NCBI RefSeq assembly: GCF_024732245.1
Contig: NZ_CP093845.1
Coordinates: 2,480,001-2,544,000, forward strand
Reading direction: 5' to 3'
Length of the DNA: 64,000 bases
Source: Dietzia sp. B32
Lineage (GTDB): Bacteria > Actinomycetota > Actinomycetes > Mycobacteriales > Mycobacteriaceae
How positions within the stretch are numbered: position 1 is the stretch's first letter; each line of letters begins with the position of its first letter. The notes beneath the pieces were generated by a model. The model was not told the origin of the DNA and searched no databases. It saw only the letters and a program-made list of their open reading frames with translations. This document shows positions 1-8,294 of the stretch, one piece after another. A program made the position numbers and the translations under genes.

Positions 1-138
1 GATCTTGGCCACGTGGGAGGTCGAGGCGTTCACCGACTCCGCGATCGCCGCGGCGGTCATGCGGTCGCCACGCTCGTCGGCGACGGCGAGGCGCATGAGG
101 GCGCGGAGCGCGAGATCGGAGGACCGGGACAGCTGCAC
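1..138 (-). CDS. Rrf2-family transcriptional regulator (5' part only, cut by window edge)
   Basis: The first 46 codons of a minus-strand gene are present, from GTG at 138 to the window edge. The visible protein begins VQLSRSSDLALRALMRLAV and continues into a winged-helix with TAAAIAESVNASTSHVAKI, the pattern of Rrf2/NsrR-type regulators, where an N-terminal amphipathic segment precedes the DNA-binding helices. In this family the Fe-S-binding cysteines lie in the C-terminal half, outside the window, so I cannot say whether it senses nitric oxide, iron-sulfur status or cysteine. GTG at 138 was chosen because it aligns with the conserved family N-terminus. The upstream region (139-259) is AT-richer than its surroundings and carries no gene. 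Confidence 0.75.
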   Translation of the reverse strand, partial: MQLSRSSDLALRALMRLAVADERGDRMTAAAIAESVNASTSHVAKI

Positions 139-259
139 AACGCCGAGCGTGCCATATTGCGAGCTGGCCGGGTGGATTTGATGCCGGTGATCTCAAATAC
201 CTTCTGAACTGGTCATTTGGGGCCGCCCTCCGACCTGCGGGAACGCCCGACCCGGGCCA

Positions 260-2077
260 TCAGATCCAGTCGATGATCTCCACGGGGTCGTCGGCCGCGG
301 CGTCGGCGTCGGCGCCGGTGACGGCCCCGGGGCCCCCGCCCTCGGGCACCACGGCCAGGGCGGGCGCGCCCGCCAGGTCCGCCAGGTGCGCGGTGCGCAC
401 GCGGCCGGCCAGGTGCCAGCCGCCGGCGCCGTCCGGCCGGGCGGGCAGGATCCGTGAGCGGTGCGGGGCCGCCAGCTCGGCCACCCGGGGAACGCACGTC
501 AGTACCGGTGTGCGCTGACGGCCGGTGAGGGCGTCGACCAGCGCGCGACCCGTGGTCGCCGCCGCGGACACCGCCGCCAGCGGATTACCCGGTAATGCCA
601 ACAGGACGCGACCGTCGGCGAGAACGGCCACGAGTTGCGACCCCCCCGGGCGGACGCGGACCCCGTCGAGGACGATCCGCGCACCCGCGCGCGCCAGGGC
701 CGGGCGTAGGAGATCGGCCACCCCGCGGCCGGTGGCGCCCACCAGCACCAGCACGTCGCCGGGCGTCGCGTCGACGGAGTCGGAGCCGCCGCCGAGCAGG
801 GCGTCGACCGCGGCCGGGGTGTCCGGGCAGTGCCCGGGCGGTCCGACGCCGGCGAACCCCGCCCGCGCCAGGACCGCCCCGAGCAGCGGGCCCACGGTGT
901 CACGGATCCGGCCCGGCGGCAGCGGCGAGGGCGCGTCGGCGGGCAGGACCTCGTCGCCGGTCGTGACCAGCGTCGCCCGCACGGGTCCCCGGACCGGGAC
1001 CTCCGTGGCGTCCGCGGACAGGGCCGCGGAGGCCAGTGCCGCGTCGAGCACCGCGCCCGCAGGGGCCAGTTCGTGTCCGACCGGCCAGTCCTCACCGACG
1101 GGCCGGAGGTCGTTCACCCCGTCGCCCCCCGGCAGTGCGGTGACCACCGGGGGGCCGGTGCGGGCCGGGGTCACCGTCACCAGTTCGTGCCGCAGCACGC
1201 GATCGCAGCCGGCGGGGGCCAGGGCGCCGGTCGCGATGGGCGCCGCCGTGCCGGGCGCCAGTGTCGCGGACGAACCGTCCCCGGCGCGGCGGGCGGCCCC
1301 GGCCAGCCGCCACGGGCCGGGTCCGGCCAGGGCGTACCCGTCCATCGCCGACACCGGCCCTCGCGGCATCGGGTCCACGGAGACCAGCGGCGACGCGAGT
1401 ACCGCGCCGACCGCTGCCAGGGGCGGCCGTGCGACCGCCGGCAACGCGGTGAGCCCGGCGCGCAGGACAGCCCCCACGTGTGGGAGCCCGACCGGCCCGC
1501 GTGCGGCCAGGTCGGCCCAGGTGTCGACGTCCCGCGCGAGTCCGCCCACGGGGACGCGGACGACCTCCTCGTCGTCGTACAGGGTTCGAACCGGTCGTCC
1601 GCCCACGCCGCCGGAGGTCTCCAGGGCGGCCAGGCGCGCGGCGAGGGCGCGGCGGTCCCACGCGGCGAGGAGGAACTGGTCGTGCCCGGTCGCGTCCACG
1701 GCGAGTGCGGCGCCGGGGGCGGGGGAGGTGGCGGGCCGGAGGGCGGTGAGGAGGGAGCGGAGGGTGGCGGCGTCGAGATCGGGCAGGTCGCAGGCGGTGA
1801 CGACGACGAGGTCGACCGACGGCGGGAGCGCCCGCAGTCCCGCGGCGATCCCGGCGACGGGTCCCGAGTGGGGCGGATCCTCGCGGGTGTCGCCCCCGGG
1901 ACCCACCGTGCGGACGGGGCCCGCCACCGCCCGGGCGGCGCCGAGAACCGCCTCGACCATTGGCCGACCCGCCACCGCCAGTCGCGCCTTGTCGATCCCG
2001 CCGAGACGGCTCGCGCGACCGCCGGTGAGGACGATCGCGCCGACGGTGCTCGTGGGGTCGCTGCCGCTGCTCGTCAT
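260..2077 (-). CDS. MobA-MoeA fusion: molybdenum cofactor guanylyltransferase / molybdopterin molybdenumtransferase
   Basis: This is one 605-residue protein joining two steps of molybdenum cofactor synthesis. Residues 1-195 are MobA-like: LTGGRASRLGGIDK at 17-30 is the nucleotide-binding loop and CDLPD at 96-100 carries the metal-binding Asp. This half transfers GMP (or CMP) to molybdopterin. Residues about 200-605 are MoeA-like, inserting molybdate into adenylylated molybdopterin, with MDGYAL (245-250), NDLRPVGED (322-330), TTGDE (372-376) and LPGNPLAAV (495-503). The usual MoeA GG-S-VGDYD loop reads VGATGRGVADLL (446-457), which is noticeably diverged. ATG at 2077 overlaps the TetR stop (ATGA), so the two genes are translationally coupled. 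No stop or frameshift separates the halves. FdhD lies about 2 kb away, but no molybdoenzyme gene is in the window. Confidence 0.88.
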   Translation of the reverse strand: MTSSGSDPTSTVGAIVLTGGRASRLGGIDKARLAVAGRPMVEAVLGAARAVAGPVRTVGPGGDTREDPPHSGPVAGIAAGLRALPPSVDLVVVTACDLPDLDAATLRSLLTALRPATSPAPGAALAVDATGHDQFLLAAWDRRALAARLAALETSGGVGGRPVRTLYDDEEVVRVPVGGLARDVDTWADLAARGPVGLPHVGAVLRAGLTALPAVARPPLAAVGAVLASPLVSVDPMPRGPVSAMDGYALAGPGPWRLAGAARRAGDGSSATLAPGTAAPIATGALAPAGCDRVLRHELVTVTPARTGPPVVTALPGGDGVNDLRPVGEDWPVGHELAPAGAVLDAALASAALSADATEVPVRGPVRATLVTTGDEVLPADAPSPLPPGRIRDTVGPLLGAVLARAGFAGVGPPGHCPDTPAAVDALLGGGSDSVDATPGDVLVLVGATGRGVADLLRPALARAGARIVLDGVRVRPGGSQLVAVLADGRVLLALPGNPLAAVSAAATTGRALVDALTGRQRTPVLTCVPRVAELAAPHRSRILPARPDGAGGWHLAGRVRTAHLADLAGAPALAVVPEGGGPGAVTGADADAAADDPVEIIDWI

Positions 2078-2670
2078 CCGGCGTCCTCGACCAGGCGGCC
2101 GCGCAGGAAGTCGTCGACGAGCCTCTCCACGTCCTGCTCGGTGTACGGGCGCAGGCCGATCATGCGGGCCAGGACGACGGGGCCGGCGAGCTGCGCCACG
2201 GCCAGGTCGCGGTCGCCGGGGATCAGGGCCCCGGACTCCTCCGCGTCCGAGAGGACGGCGTGCAGCGGTTCGGTGTACGACTCGACCACGCTGCGGCGGA
2301 GGAGGCCCACCTCGTCGTCGTCCCCGGCGTGGCGGCCCATCGCCAGCCACCCCAACATCGACTGCTGGAGGGGGGCGTCCTGGATGAGCTGCGTCATCGA
2401 CGCGGCCAACCGCACGAGCTGTTCCCGGACGGGCAGGTCGGCCGGGGGGCGCGTCGGGGTGGGGAGCAGGCGCCGGAACGCCGCGGCGATGAGCGAGTCC
2501 GTCGACGGGAAGTTGCGGTAGAGGGTGGTCCGGGCGACGCCCGACATCCGGGTCACCGCGTCCACGGTCACCGCCGCCGCCCCGCCCGAGAGCAACAGGG
2601 ACGACGCCGCGTCGAGCAGCTTGCTCTGCGAGCGGGCGCGCCGCGGATCCGGGGTCGACATGGGCTCCAT
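2074..2670 (-). CDS. TetR-family transcriptional regulator
   Basis: A 198-residue protein with an N-terminal TetR helix-turn-helix at residues about 15-60 (TVDAVTRMSGVARTTLYRNF). The remaining all-helical part should form the ligand-binding and dimer domain. It is divergent from the MFS exporter starting at 2747. The gap holds a perfect 17-bp palindrome at 2708-2724, which is the likely operator, so the simplest model is a drug- or metabolite-responsive repressor of the exporter. Its stop overlaps the start of the MobA-MoeA gene, so a repressor and a cofactor enzyme share a transcript. The start could also be the second ATG (2661), which begins MSTPDPRR. The ligand is unknown. Confidence 0.85.
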   Translation of the reverse strand: MEPMSTPDPRRARSQSKLLDAASSLLLSGGAAAVTVDAVTRMSGVARTTLYRNFPSTDSLIAAAFRRLLPTPTRPPADLPVREQLVRLAASMTQLIQDAPLQQSMLGWLAMGRHAGDDDEVGLLRRSVVESYTEPLHAVLSDAEESGALIPGDRDLAVAQLAGPVVLARMIGLRPYTEQDVERLVDDFLRGRLVEDAG

Positions 2671-2689
2671 TGTGGCCTGCCCGGTGCGC

Positions 2690-2695
2690 TAGGGT
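2690..2695 (+). promoter_or_regulatory. -10 box of MFS exporter
   Basis: TAGGGT lies just upstream of the palindrome at 2708-2724. Transcription would start near 2702, so a repressor bound at the palindrome would sit on the initially transcribed region. Confidence 0.4.
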
Positions 2696-2707
2696 GGGCA
2701 CACCATG

Positions 2708-2724
2708 CGATACCGTCGGTATCG
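2708..2724. promoter_or_regulatory. Palindromic TetR operator
   Basis: CGATACCG-T-CGGTATCG is a perfect inverted repeat with 8-bp arms and a 1-bp centre. It lies between the divergent TetR repressor and MFS exporter genes and just downstream of a TAGGGT -10 box. Size and symmetry fit a TetR dimer site. The assignment to this regulator is inferred from position. Confidence 0.65.
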
Positions 2725-2746
2725 TTTCCGGGGAGCGGGGGCAGAC

Positions 2747-4291
2747 GTGTTGGAGCTGAGTACGGGTCGGCGGCGGTGGCTGCTGGTCGTCAACCTCGTG
2801 GCCGTGTCCCTGGTGGTGGCCACGATGTCCGCCCTGTACACGTCCCTGCCGGACATCGCCGTGGACATCGGTGCCACCCAGGCCGAGCTGACGTGGATCG
2901 TCGACTCCTACACGCTGGCGCTGGCGGCGCTCGTCCTCACCGCCGGTGCGCTGGGGGACCGCTTCGGCCGCCGGGCCACGCTCATCGTGGGCCTGGCCCT
3001 GTTCACCGTCTCCTCGGCGTTACCCCTGTGGCTGGACTCGCCGCTGTGGGTGATCATGCTCCGTGCGGTGGCCGGCGTCGGCGCCGCCTTCGTCATGCCC
3101 TCCACGTTGTCCCTGCTCACGGCCAGTTTCTCCTCGGATCGCCGGGGGGCGGCCGTGGGGCTGTGGGCCGGCTTCGCCGGGGTCGGCGGCATCATCGGCC
3201 TGCTCGGCTCCGGGCTCATGCTCAGGGTGTGGACCTGGAAGGCGATCTTCGGCGTCTACGCCGTCATCGGCCTGGTCGTCCTGGCGGCCGCCTTCACCAT
3301 CGGGGAGTCCGTGGCCTCCCGCGTCGGGCGGCCCGACGTGTTCGGGGCGGTCTTCTCCGCGCTCGCCGTGGGCGGGGTGGTGTTCGGGCTCATCGAGGGC
3401 GCGCACACCAGTTTCTCCGAGCCGCTGGTCATCGGGGCGCTCGGCGTGGCGGCGGTGAGCGTCGTGGCCTTCGTCCTGGTCGAGCTGCGCGTCGCGGACC
3501 CCCTGCTCGACGTGCGCTACTTCCGCCGGCGTGGGTTCACCACCGGCTCGGTGTCGGTGGCGCTGCAGTTCCTCACCATCTTCGGGTTCTTCCTGCTCAT
3601 CGTGCAGTTCCTCCAGCTGGTCAAGGACTACGACGCCCTGTCCGCCTCGCTGGCACTGGCCCCGATGGTCGTGCCGGTGATGGTCTTCTCGCTGCTCTCC
3701 CCGCGCCTCACCGCGGCCGTGGGACTGCGGGCGGTGTCCGTGGCGGGCGTGGGGGCCATCGCCGCCGGGATGGTGTTCCTCTCCCGGTTGTCGGTGGACT
3801 CCGGGTACTGGGACATCCTCTGGCCCATGCTCGTCGCGAGTATCGGGCTCGGGCTGTCGACGGCGCCGGCCACGTCGGCGATCGTCTCGGACATCCCGTC
3901 CGACGAACAGGGCGTGGCCGCCGCCGTCAACGACGCGATGCGCGAGGTCGGGGCCGCGATCGGCATCGCGCTCTCGGGCAGCATCCTGGCCGGGCGCTAC
4001 GCCGCCGGGATCGTCGACGTCCTGCCCGACGTCCCCGAGGCCGGCCGGCAGGCGGTCGAGAGTTCCTTTGCCGGCGCCCGCGAATTCGGAGCCGCGGCCG
4101 GGCCCGCGGGGCAGGCCGTGGTCGACGCGGCCGCCGGGATCTTCGCGGACGGCATCTCGTCGGCGCTCTTCGCCCTGGGGATGGTGGCCGCGGGTGCCGC
4201 GGTCCTGCTGCTGTTCATCGCGCCCGGCCGCGGATACGTCGCGCTCGGTGACCCCCTCGCCACCGACGAACCGGCCGAGGCGGGTCGCTGA
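2747..4291 (+). CDS. MFS drug exporter, DHA2-type (about 14 membrane segments)
   Basis: A major facilitator superfamily proton antiporter of 514 residues. Hydrophobic segments run from WLLVVNLVAVSLVVATM at the N-terminus to the last helix near VAAGAAVLLLFIAPG. GALGDRFGRRATL after the second helix is the conserved MFS loop motif. Length and the WIVDSYTLALAAL segment match the DHA2 (QacA/EmrB) family, which exports cationic or lipophilic compounds. I chose GTG 2747, preceded by a purine-rich GGGGAG, over an in-frame ATG at 2705. The ATG would make the palindromic operator encode an arginine-rich N-terminus (RYRRYR). A leaderless start at 2705 cannot be excluded. Likely repressed by the divergent TetR. 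Substrate unknown. Confidence 0.85.
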   Translation: MLELSTGRRRWLLVVNLVAVSLVVATMSALYTSLPDIAVDIGATQAELTWIVDSYTLALAALVLTAGALGDRFGRRATLIVGLALFTVSSALPLWLDSPLWVIMLRAVAGVGAAFVMPSTLSLLTASFSSDRRGAAVGLWAGFAGVGGIIGLLGSGLMLRVWTWKAIFGVYAVIGLVVLAAAFTIGESVASRVGRPDVFGAVFSALAVGGVVFGLIEGAHTSFSEPLVIGALGVAAVSVVAFVLVELRVADPLLDVRYFRRRGFTTGSVSVALQFLTIFGFFLLIVQFLQLVKDYDALSASLALAPMVVPVMVFSLLSPRLTAAVGLRAVSVAGVGAIAAGMVFLSRLSVDSGYWDILWPMLVASIGLGLSTAPATSAIVSDIPSDEQGVAAAVNDAMREVGAAIGIALSGSILAGRYAAGIVDVLPDVPEAGRQAVESSFAGAREFGAAAGPAGQAVVDAAAGIFADGISSALFALGMVAAGAAVLLLFIAPGRGYVALGDPLATDEPAEAGR

Positions 4292-4328
4292 CCGGCTACT
4301 CGCGCGAGGGCACCCCGATCGGGCGGGT

Positions 4329-5150
4329 TCAGTCGACGACGCGGTCGGGGTGGGTGTAGACCGTGGCGCGGTCGCCCCGGCTGAAGCCGACCAGGGTCAC
4401 GCCGGTCTCCGCGGCGAGCTCGACCGCCAGCGACGACGGCGCGCTCACCGCGGACAGCACCGGGATCCCCGCCATCGACGCCTTCTGCACGAGCTCGAAC
4501 GAGGCCCGGCCGGAGACCTGCAGAATGGTCCCGCGCAGCGGCAGCCGTCCCTCGCGCAACGCCCAGCCGACAACCTTGTCCACGGCGTTGTGCCGCCCCA
4601 CGTCCTCGCGACGGCACAGCAGCTCGCCGGTGGGGGAGAACAGGCCGGCCGCGTGGACTCCCCCCGTCTTGTCGAAGACCCGCTGGTGATCGCGGAGCCG
4701 GTCGGGTAGCGACAGGAGGACCGCGGCGCCGACGAGCGGCTCCGCCGGCTCGGCGGGGAAGTGGGTTGCGCGCCGGACCTCGTCGATCGAGTCCACGCCG
4801 CAGACGCCGCAGGCGCTGCTCATGGTGGAGGCCCGCGCGGAGCGGGGCGCGGGGATGTCCGGCGACACGGTCACGGTGAGGGTGTTGTAGTCCTGCTCGG
4901 CCCGGCCGCTGACGGTGGTGCAGTAGCAGATCTCGGGCAGGTGATCCCGGTGCCACACGGCCCCCTCGGAGACCAGATGGCCGGCCGCGAGGTCCATGTC
5001 GTCACCCGGGGTCCGCATGGTCACGACGAACGGCTCACCGCCCACCCTGATCTCCAGGGGTTCCTCGACGGCGAGCGTCGCCACCTCCCGCCTGGTGTCA
5101 CCCGCGGCGAGGATCCTGCGCGCGGGGTGACGCGTCGTCCGCCGTCCCAT
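4329..5150 (-). CDS. fdhD: Formate dehydrogenase accessory sulfurtransferase FdhD
   Basis: FdhD carries sulfur from a cysteine desulfurase to the molybdenum cofactor of formate dehydrogenase. The 273-residue protein has the family's CGVCG pair (Cys114 and Cys117) in STMSSACGVCGVDSID, the cofactor-binding segment REDVGRHNAVDKV, and the C-terminal VTLVGFSRGDRATVYT. ATG at 5150 (MGRRTTRHP) was chosen. Its first 53 nt lie inside the 3' end of the upstream glycosyltransferase gene, which suggests coupled translation. It converges on the MFS exporter. No formate dehydrogenase gene is in the window, so its client is elsewhere in the genome. Confidence 0.93.
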   Translation of the reverse strand: MGRRTTRHPARRILAAGDTRREVATLAVEEPLEIRVGGEPFVVTMRTPGDDMDLAAGHLVSEGAVWHRDHLPEICYCTTVSGRAEQDYNTLTVTVSPDIPAPRSARASTMSSACGVCGVDSIDEVRRATHFPAEPAEPLVGAAVLLSLPDRLRDHQRVFDKTGGVHAAGLFSPTGELLCRREDVGRHNAVDKVVGWALREGRLPLRGTILQVSGRASFELVQKASMAGIPVLSAVSAPSSLAVELAAETGVTLVGFSRGDRATVYTHPDRVVD

Positions 5151-6420
5151 AGTCGCGCAGCCTAGCGCCGTCGCTGCCGGAGCGCCGGAGCAGGAGGGCG
5201 GTGAGCACCACCGCCACCAGCCAGACCAGTGGGTACACATTCGTGAACACGGTGTAGACGACCGGCGGGATGTCACCGCCGAGCATGAACAGGCCCATCG
5301 CCACCCAGCGATCGTCGGGGAAGTTCACGTCGGGGAAGCTCTGGACCCAGTTCGCGCACGCGGCCCAGAGCAGCGGCGGCAGGAGCCAGAGGTACCAGCG
5401 CCGGGCGGCGACCGCGTAGTGCACGGCCAGCACGAGCAGCGGCACGAACCACACCCAGTGGTGGCCCCACGAGAACGGGGAGACCATGGTCATCGTCAGC
5501 CCGGCCACCGTCAGGGCGAGGAGTTGGTGCCCGGCGCGGTGGGCCAGCGCCGCGACGCCGAGACCGAGGACGGCCACCACGGCGGCGCCGAGCAGCCACG
5601 CCCAGGTGGGCGCCATCTCGGAACCGGCCAGACGGGCCATCGTGCCCCGCAGCGACTGGTTGGCCAGCATGGCGTCGTGACCGATCCGCTGGGACTCGAA
5701 CAGGGTTCCCGACCAGTAGCGCAGGGCGTCGCGGGGGATCAGCAGGAATCCGAGCGCGACGGTGCCGAGGAACGCCGCACCGGAGGTCAGGGCCATCCGC
5801 CAGCGCCCGGTGAGGATCCAGTGCGCCCAGAAGAACGCCGGGGTGAGTTTGACGCCGGCTGCCAGGCCGGACCCGATTCCCGCCCACCGGCGGCCCGACC
5901 TCCAGGCGAGGTGGTCGGCCAGGACCAGGACCAGGAGGAGGATGTTGATCTGGCCCAACCACACCGTGGTCCGTACGGGTTCCGTCGAGAGGGCGATGAG
6001 TGCCAGACACGCCGAGACCTGGGCGGTGACCCGGTCCGGGCGGTAGTCGAGTGCGCGCAGACACATCCGGACCGCGAGGTAGAGCAGGGCCAGGGTCAGT
6101 GCGAGCCACGCCGCTTCCATGAGTCGCGGGGTCACCAGGTCCAGCGGCGTGAAAAGCACCGCGGAGAACGGCGGGTAGGTGAACGGCATCTCCGGGTAGA
6201 AGCGCCCGGAGTCGTCACCCGTGAGCAGTCCGTCGTACAACGGGATCGAGTTCAGCACCGCGTGCCCGCCCCAGCGATAGACGTTCACGTCCAGGAAGTT
6301 CCCGGAGATGCCCCACCACGGCGTCCGCTCGTCGGGGGCACGCAACACCATGACCACCGAGGCGAGGGCCAGCAGCGTCAGCGGGCCGCGCAGCCAGTAG
6401 GTAGTGGGAAGCGTACGCAC
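5098..6420 (-). CDS. GT87-family (DUF2029) polytopic mannosyltransferase-like protein
   Basis: A 440-residue integral membrane protein with about ten hydrophobic segments. The first extracytoplasmic loop contains DVNVYRWGGHAVL and PLYDG, the acidic-loop pattern of GT-C enzymes of family GT87 (alpha-1,2-mannosyltransferases using polyprenyl-phosphate-mannose, such as PimE). In Mycobacteriales these act on phosphatidylinositol mannosides, lipomannan or arabinomannan. The exact acceptor cannot be read from sequence. GTG at 6420 follows a TAGGCT -10 box by 8 nt and is taken as a leaderless start. A longer frame to 6525 would run into the cysE terminator hairpin. Its end overlaps fdhD by 53 nt. 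Confidence 0.8.
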   Translation of the reverse strand: MRTLPTTYWLRGPLTLLALASVVMVLRAPDERTPWWGISGNFLDVNVYRWGGHAVLNSIPLYDGLLTGDDSGRFYPEMPFTYPPFSAVLFTPLDLVTPRLMEAAWLALTLALLYLAVRMCLRALDYRPDRVTAQVSACLALIALSTEPVRTTVWLGQINILLLVLVLADHLAWRSGRRWAGIGSGLAAGVKLTPAFFWAHWILTGRWRMALTSGAAFLGTVALGFLLIPRDALRYWSGTLFESQRIGHDAMLANQSLRGTMARLAGSEMAPTWAWLLGAAVVAVLGLGVAALAHRAGHQLLALTVAGLTMTMVSPFSWGHHWVWFVPLLVLAVHYAVAARRWYLWLLPPLLWAACANWVQSFPDVNFPDDRWVAMGLFMLGGDIPPVVYTVFTNVYPLVWLVAVVLTALLLRRSGSDGARLRDYGTADDASPRAQDPRRG

Positions 6421-6428
6421 AGCCGGAG

Positions 6429-6434
6429 AGCCTA
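6429..6434 (-). promoter_or_regulatory. -10 box, GT87 gene
   Basis: TAGGCT on the minus strand, 8 nt before GTG at 6420. Confidence 0.55.
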
Positions 6435-6495
6435 GTCCGTCCGGCGCGCGGCGGCTCGGGGCCGGCTCGGCGTGGGCTCGGGGCCGGCTCGGCGT

Positions 6496-6558
6496 CATCG
6501 AAAAGGACGTTCCGCACGCCGCCACTCGGGCGATGCGTGCGGAACGGTCTTCTCGATG
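6496..6558 (-). terminator. Intrinsic terminator after cysE
   Basis: Arms 6496-6519 and 6535-6558 pair at 21 of 24 positions around a 15-nt loop. It begins 10 bases past the cysE stop and separates the cys operon from the glycosyltransferase gene. Confidence 0.75.
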
Positions 6559-6567
6559 GGAATCGGG

Positions 6568-7176
6568 CTAGATGTAGATCGCCGGGTCGATGTAGAACTG
6601 CGCGTCGCGCAGCTCCTCCTTGGTCGACTTGGCGGGCCGGGCCTCGCCGGGGACGCCCACGACGATGGAATCGGCGGGGGCGCTCTTGACGACGACGGCG
6701 TTGGCGCCTACCGACGAGTCGTCACCGATCTCGACGGGCCCGAGGATCTTCGCGCCGGCGCCGACGGTCACGCGATCGCCCAGGGTGGGGTGCCGCTTGA
6801 CCTGCTTGAGCGAGACCCCGCCCAGGGTGACGCCGTGGTAGAGCATGCAGTCGTCACCGATCTCCGCCGTCTCCCCGATGACGACGCCCATCCCGTGGTC
6901 GATGAAGAACCGCCGGCCGATGGTGGCGCCGGGATGGATCTCGATCCCCGTGAGGAAACGGCCGAACTGGGCGAGGACGCGTCCGGCGGTGCGACCGACG
7001 CCGCCGGAGTTCCACATGCGGTGGGACAGCCGGTGGATCCAGATCGCGTGGAGGCCGGAGTAGACGACGGCGTTCTCGACGTCGCCCCGGGCGGCCGGGT
7101 CGTGGGCGCGCGCCGCGGCGAGGTCCTCACGCAGGGTGCGCAGGAACCCCACCGGGCGGTCGGAGTCGGCCGACAT
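6568..7176 (-). CDS. cysE: Serine O-acetyltransferase
   Basis: Makes O-acetylserine from serine and acetyl-CoA, the first step of cysteine synthesis. It has 202 residues, the short bacterial form. Residues about 75-175 form a left-handed beta-helix of hexapeptide repeats. The catalytic Asp-His pair is D93-H94 in [19 protein letters not shown], followed by H114 in [10 protein letters not shown]. The protein ends ...DPAIYI. A C-terminal isoleucine is what inserts into the CysK active site in the cysteine synthase complex. ATG at 7176 overlaps the cysK stop (TGATG), so the two are coupled. Confidence 0.95.
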   Translation of the reverse strand: MSADSDRPVGFLRTLREDLAAARAHDPAARGDVENAVVYSGLHAIWIHRLSHRMWNSGGVGRTAGRVLAQFGRFLTGIEIHPGATIGRRFFIDHGMGVVIGETAEIGDDCMLYHGVTLGGVSLKQVKRHPTLGDRVTVGAGAKILGPVEIGDDSSVGANAVVVKSAPADSIVVGVPGEARPAKSTKEELRDAQFYIDPAIYI

Positions 7177-8111
7177 CAGTCGCGGTAGTCCTCGAACAGC
7201 ATCGTGGAGACGTAGCGCTCGCCGTAGTCGCACACGATCACGACGATGGTCTTGCCCGCGTTCTCGGGGCGCTTGGCGATCTCGAGCGCCGCCCAGACGT
7301 TCGCACCGGAGGAGATGCCGGCGAGGATCCCCTCCTCCTTGCCGAGGCGCTTGGCGATCTCCAGCGAATCCTCGAGCGTCACGTCGACGACCTCGTTGTA
7401 GATCTCGCGATCCAGGATCTCGGGGACGAAGTTGGCGCCCAGTCCCTGGATCTTGTGCGGTCCGGCCTTGCCCTCGGTCAGCAGCGGCGAGTCCTTGGGC
7501 TCGACGGCGACGATGTGGATGTCCGACTTCTGCTCGCGCAGGTAGCCGCCGGCGCCGGTGATGGTGCCGCCGGTGCCGATGCCGGCCACGAAGACGTCGA
7601 TGTCGCCGGCCGTGTCCTCCCAGACCTCCGGGCCGGTGGTGCGGCGATGGACGTCCACGTTGGCGGGGTTGGCGAACTGGCGGGCCAGGACCGCGTTCTC
7701 GCGGGTCGCGGCGACCTCCTCGGCCTTGGCCACCGCGCCCTTCATGCCCTCGGAGCCGGGGGTGAGGATGAGCTCGGCGCCGTACGCGCGCATGACGGCA
7801 CGACGCTCGACCGACATGGTGTCGGGCATGACGATGACGGCCTTGTAACCGCGAGCCGCGGCGACCATGGACAGGGCGATACCGGTGTTTCCGGAGGTGC
7901 CCTCGACGATGGTGCCGCCCGGCTTGAGGCCGCCCGACGCGACGGCGTCGTCGATGATGGCGGCGCCGATGCGGTCCTTGACGCTGGCGGCCGGGTTCGC
8001 CGACTCGAGCTTGGCCAGGACGGTGGCCTGCAACCCGTCGGTCAGGGAATTGAGACGGACCAGCGGGGTCTTGCCGATGGTCTCGCTGATGTCGGAGTAG
8101 ATCTGCGCCAT
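7176..8111 (-). CDS. cysK: Cysteine synthase A (O-acetylserine sulfhydrylase)
   Basis: A PLP enzyme that replaces the acetyl group of O-acetylserine with sulfide to give cysteine. It has 311 residues, the normal size. The PLP lysine is K45 in [17 protein letters not shown] (72-77) binds the substrate carboxylate and GTGGTITG binds the PLP phosphate. First gene of the cysK-cysE operon. A 5' leader of roughly 40 nt precedes ATG 8111, and ACAGGTCTGT within it has paired outer tetramers (ACAG/CTGT), a possible but weak operator. Confidence 0.96.
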   Translation of the reverse strand: MAQIYSDISETIGKTPLVRLNSLTDGLQATVLAKLESANPAASVKDRIGAAIIDDAVASGGLKPGGTIVEGTSGNTGIALSMVAAARGYKAVIVMPDTMSVERRAVMRAYGAELILTPGSEGMKGAVAKAEEVAATRENAVLARQFANPANVDVHRRTTGPEVWEDTAGDIDVFVAGIGTGGTITGAGGYLREQKSDIHIVAVEPKDSPLLTEGKAGPHKIQGLGANFVPEILDREIYNEVVDVTLEDSLEIAKRLGKEEGILAGISSGANVWAALEIAKRPENAGKTIVVIVCDYGERYVSTMLFEDYRD

Positions 8112-8229
8112 GTGAGGGTTCCGTTCTGAAGAATGAACAGGTCTGTCTATCCGTGAGTGTACGTGATAGAGACCCTCGCGGGTCCGGCCCGGCGGGATTT
8201 CGGCGGGCGTGCGCCACCGACGGGAAATG

Positions 8230-8268
8230 ACGGGAGCGCCCGGACCGTGGTGGTCCGGGCGCTCCCGT
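8230..8268 (-). terminator. Intrinsic terminator after acyl-CoA synthetase gene
   Basis: A 17-bp perfect stem (8230-8246 with 8252-8268) and 5-nt loop. It starts 27 nt past the stop of the acyl-CoA synthetase and upstream of cysK, insulating the two minus-strand units. Confidence 0.85.
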
Positions 8269-8294
8269 GGCCGATGTATCAGGCGCCGGCCGTA

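Noticed and set aside
1582-1590. GGTTCGAAC, like a tRNA T-loop
   Set aside because: It lies inside the MobA half of the fusion, with no acceptor, D-loop or anticodon arms around it.
525-2387. Long plus-strand open frame opposite the MobA-MoeA gene
   Set aside because: Arg/Ser/Pro-rich translation with no domain. The minus strand encodes clear MobA and MoeA motifs. High GC leaves antisense frames open.
2705-2746. ATG at 2705 as start of the MFS exporter
   Set aside because: The encoded MRYRRYRFRG comes from the palindromic operator. GTG 2747 has a purine-rich upstream sequence and a better N-terminus, though a leaderless 2705 start remains possible.
8112-8160. CysR-type operator upstream of cysK
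   Set aside because: Only the weak ACAG/CTGT dyad is visible; too short to claim.
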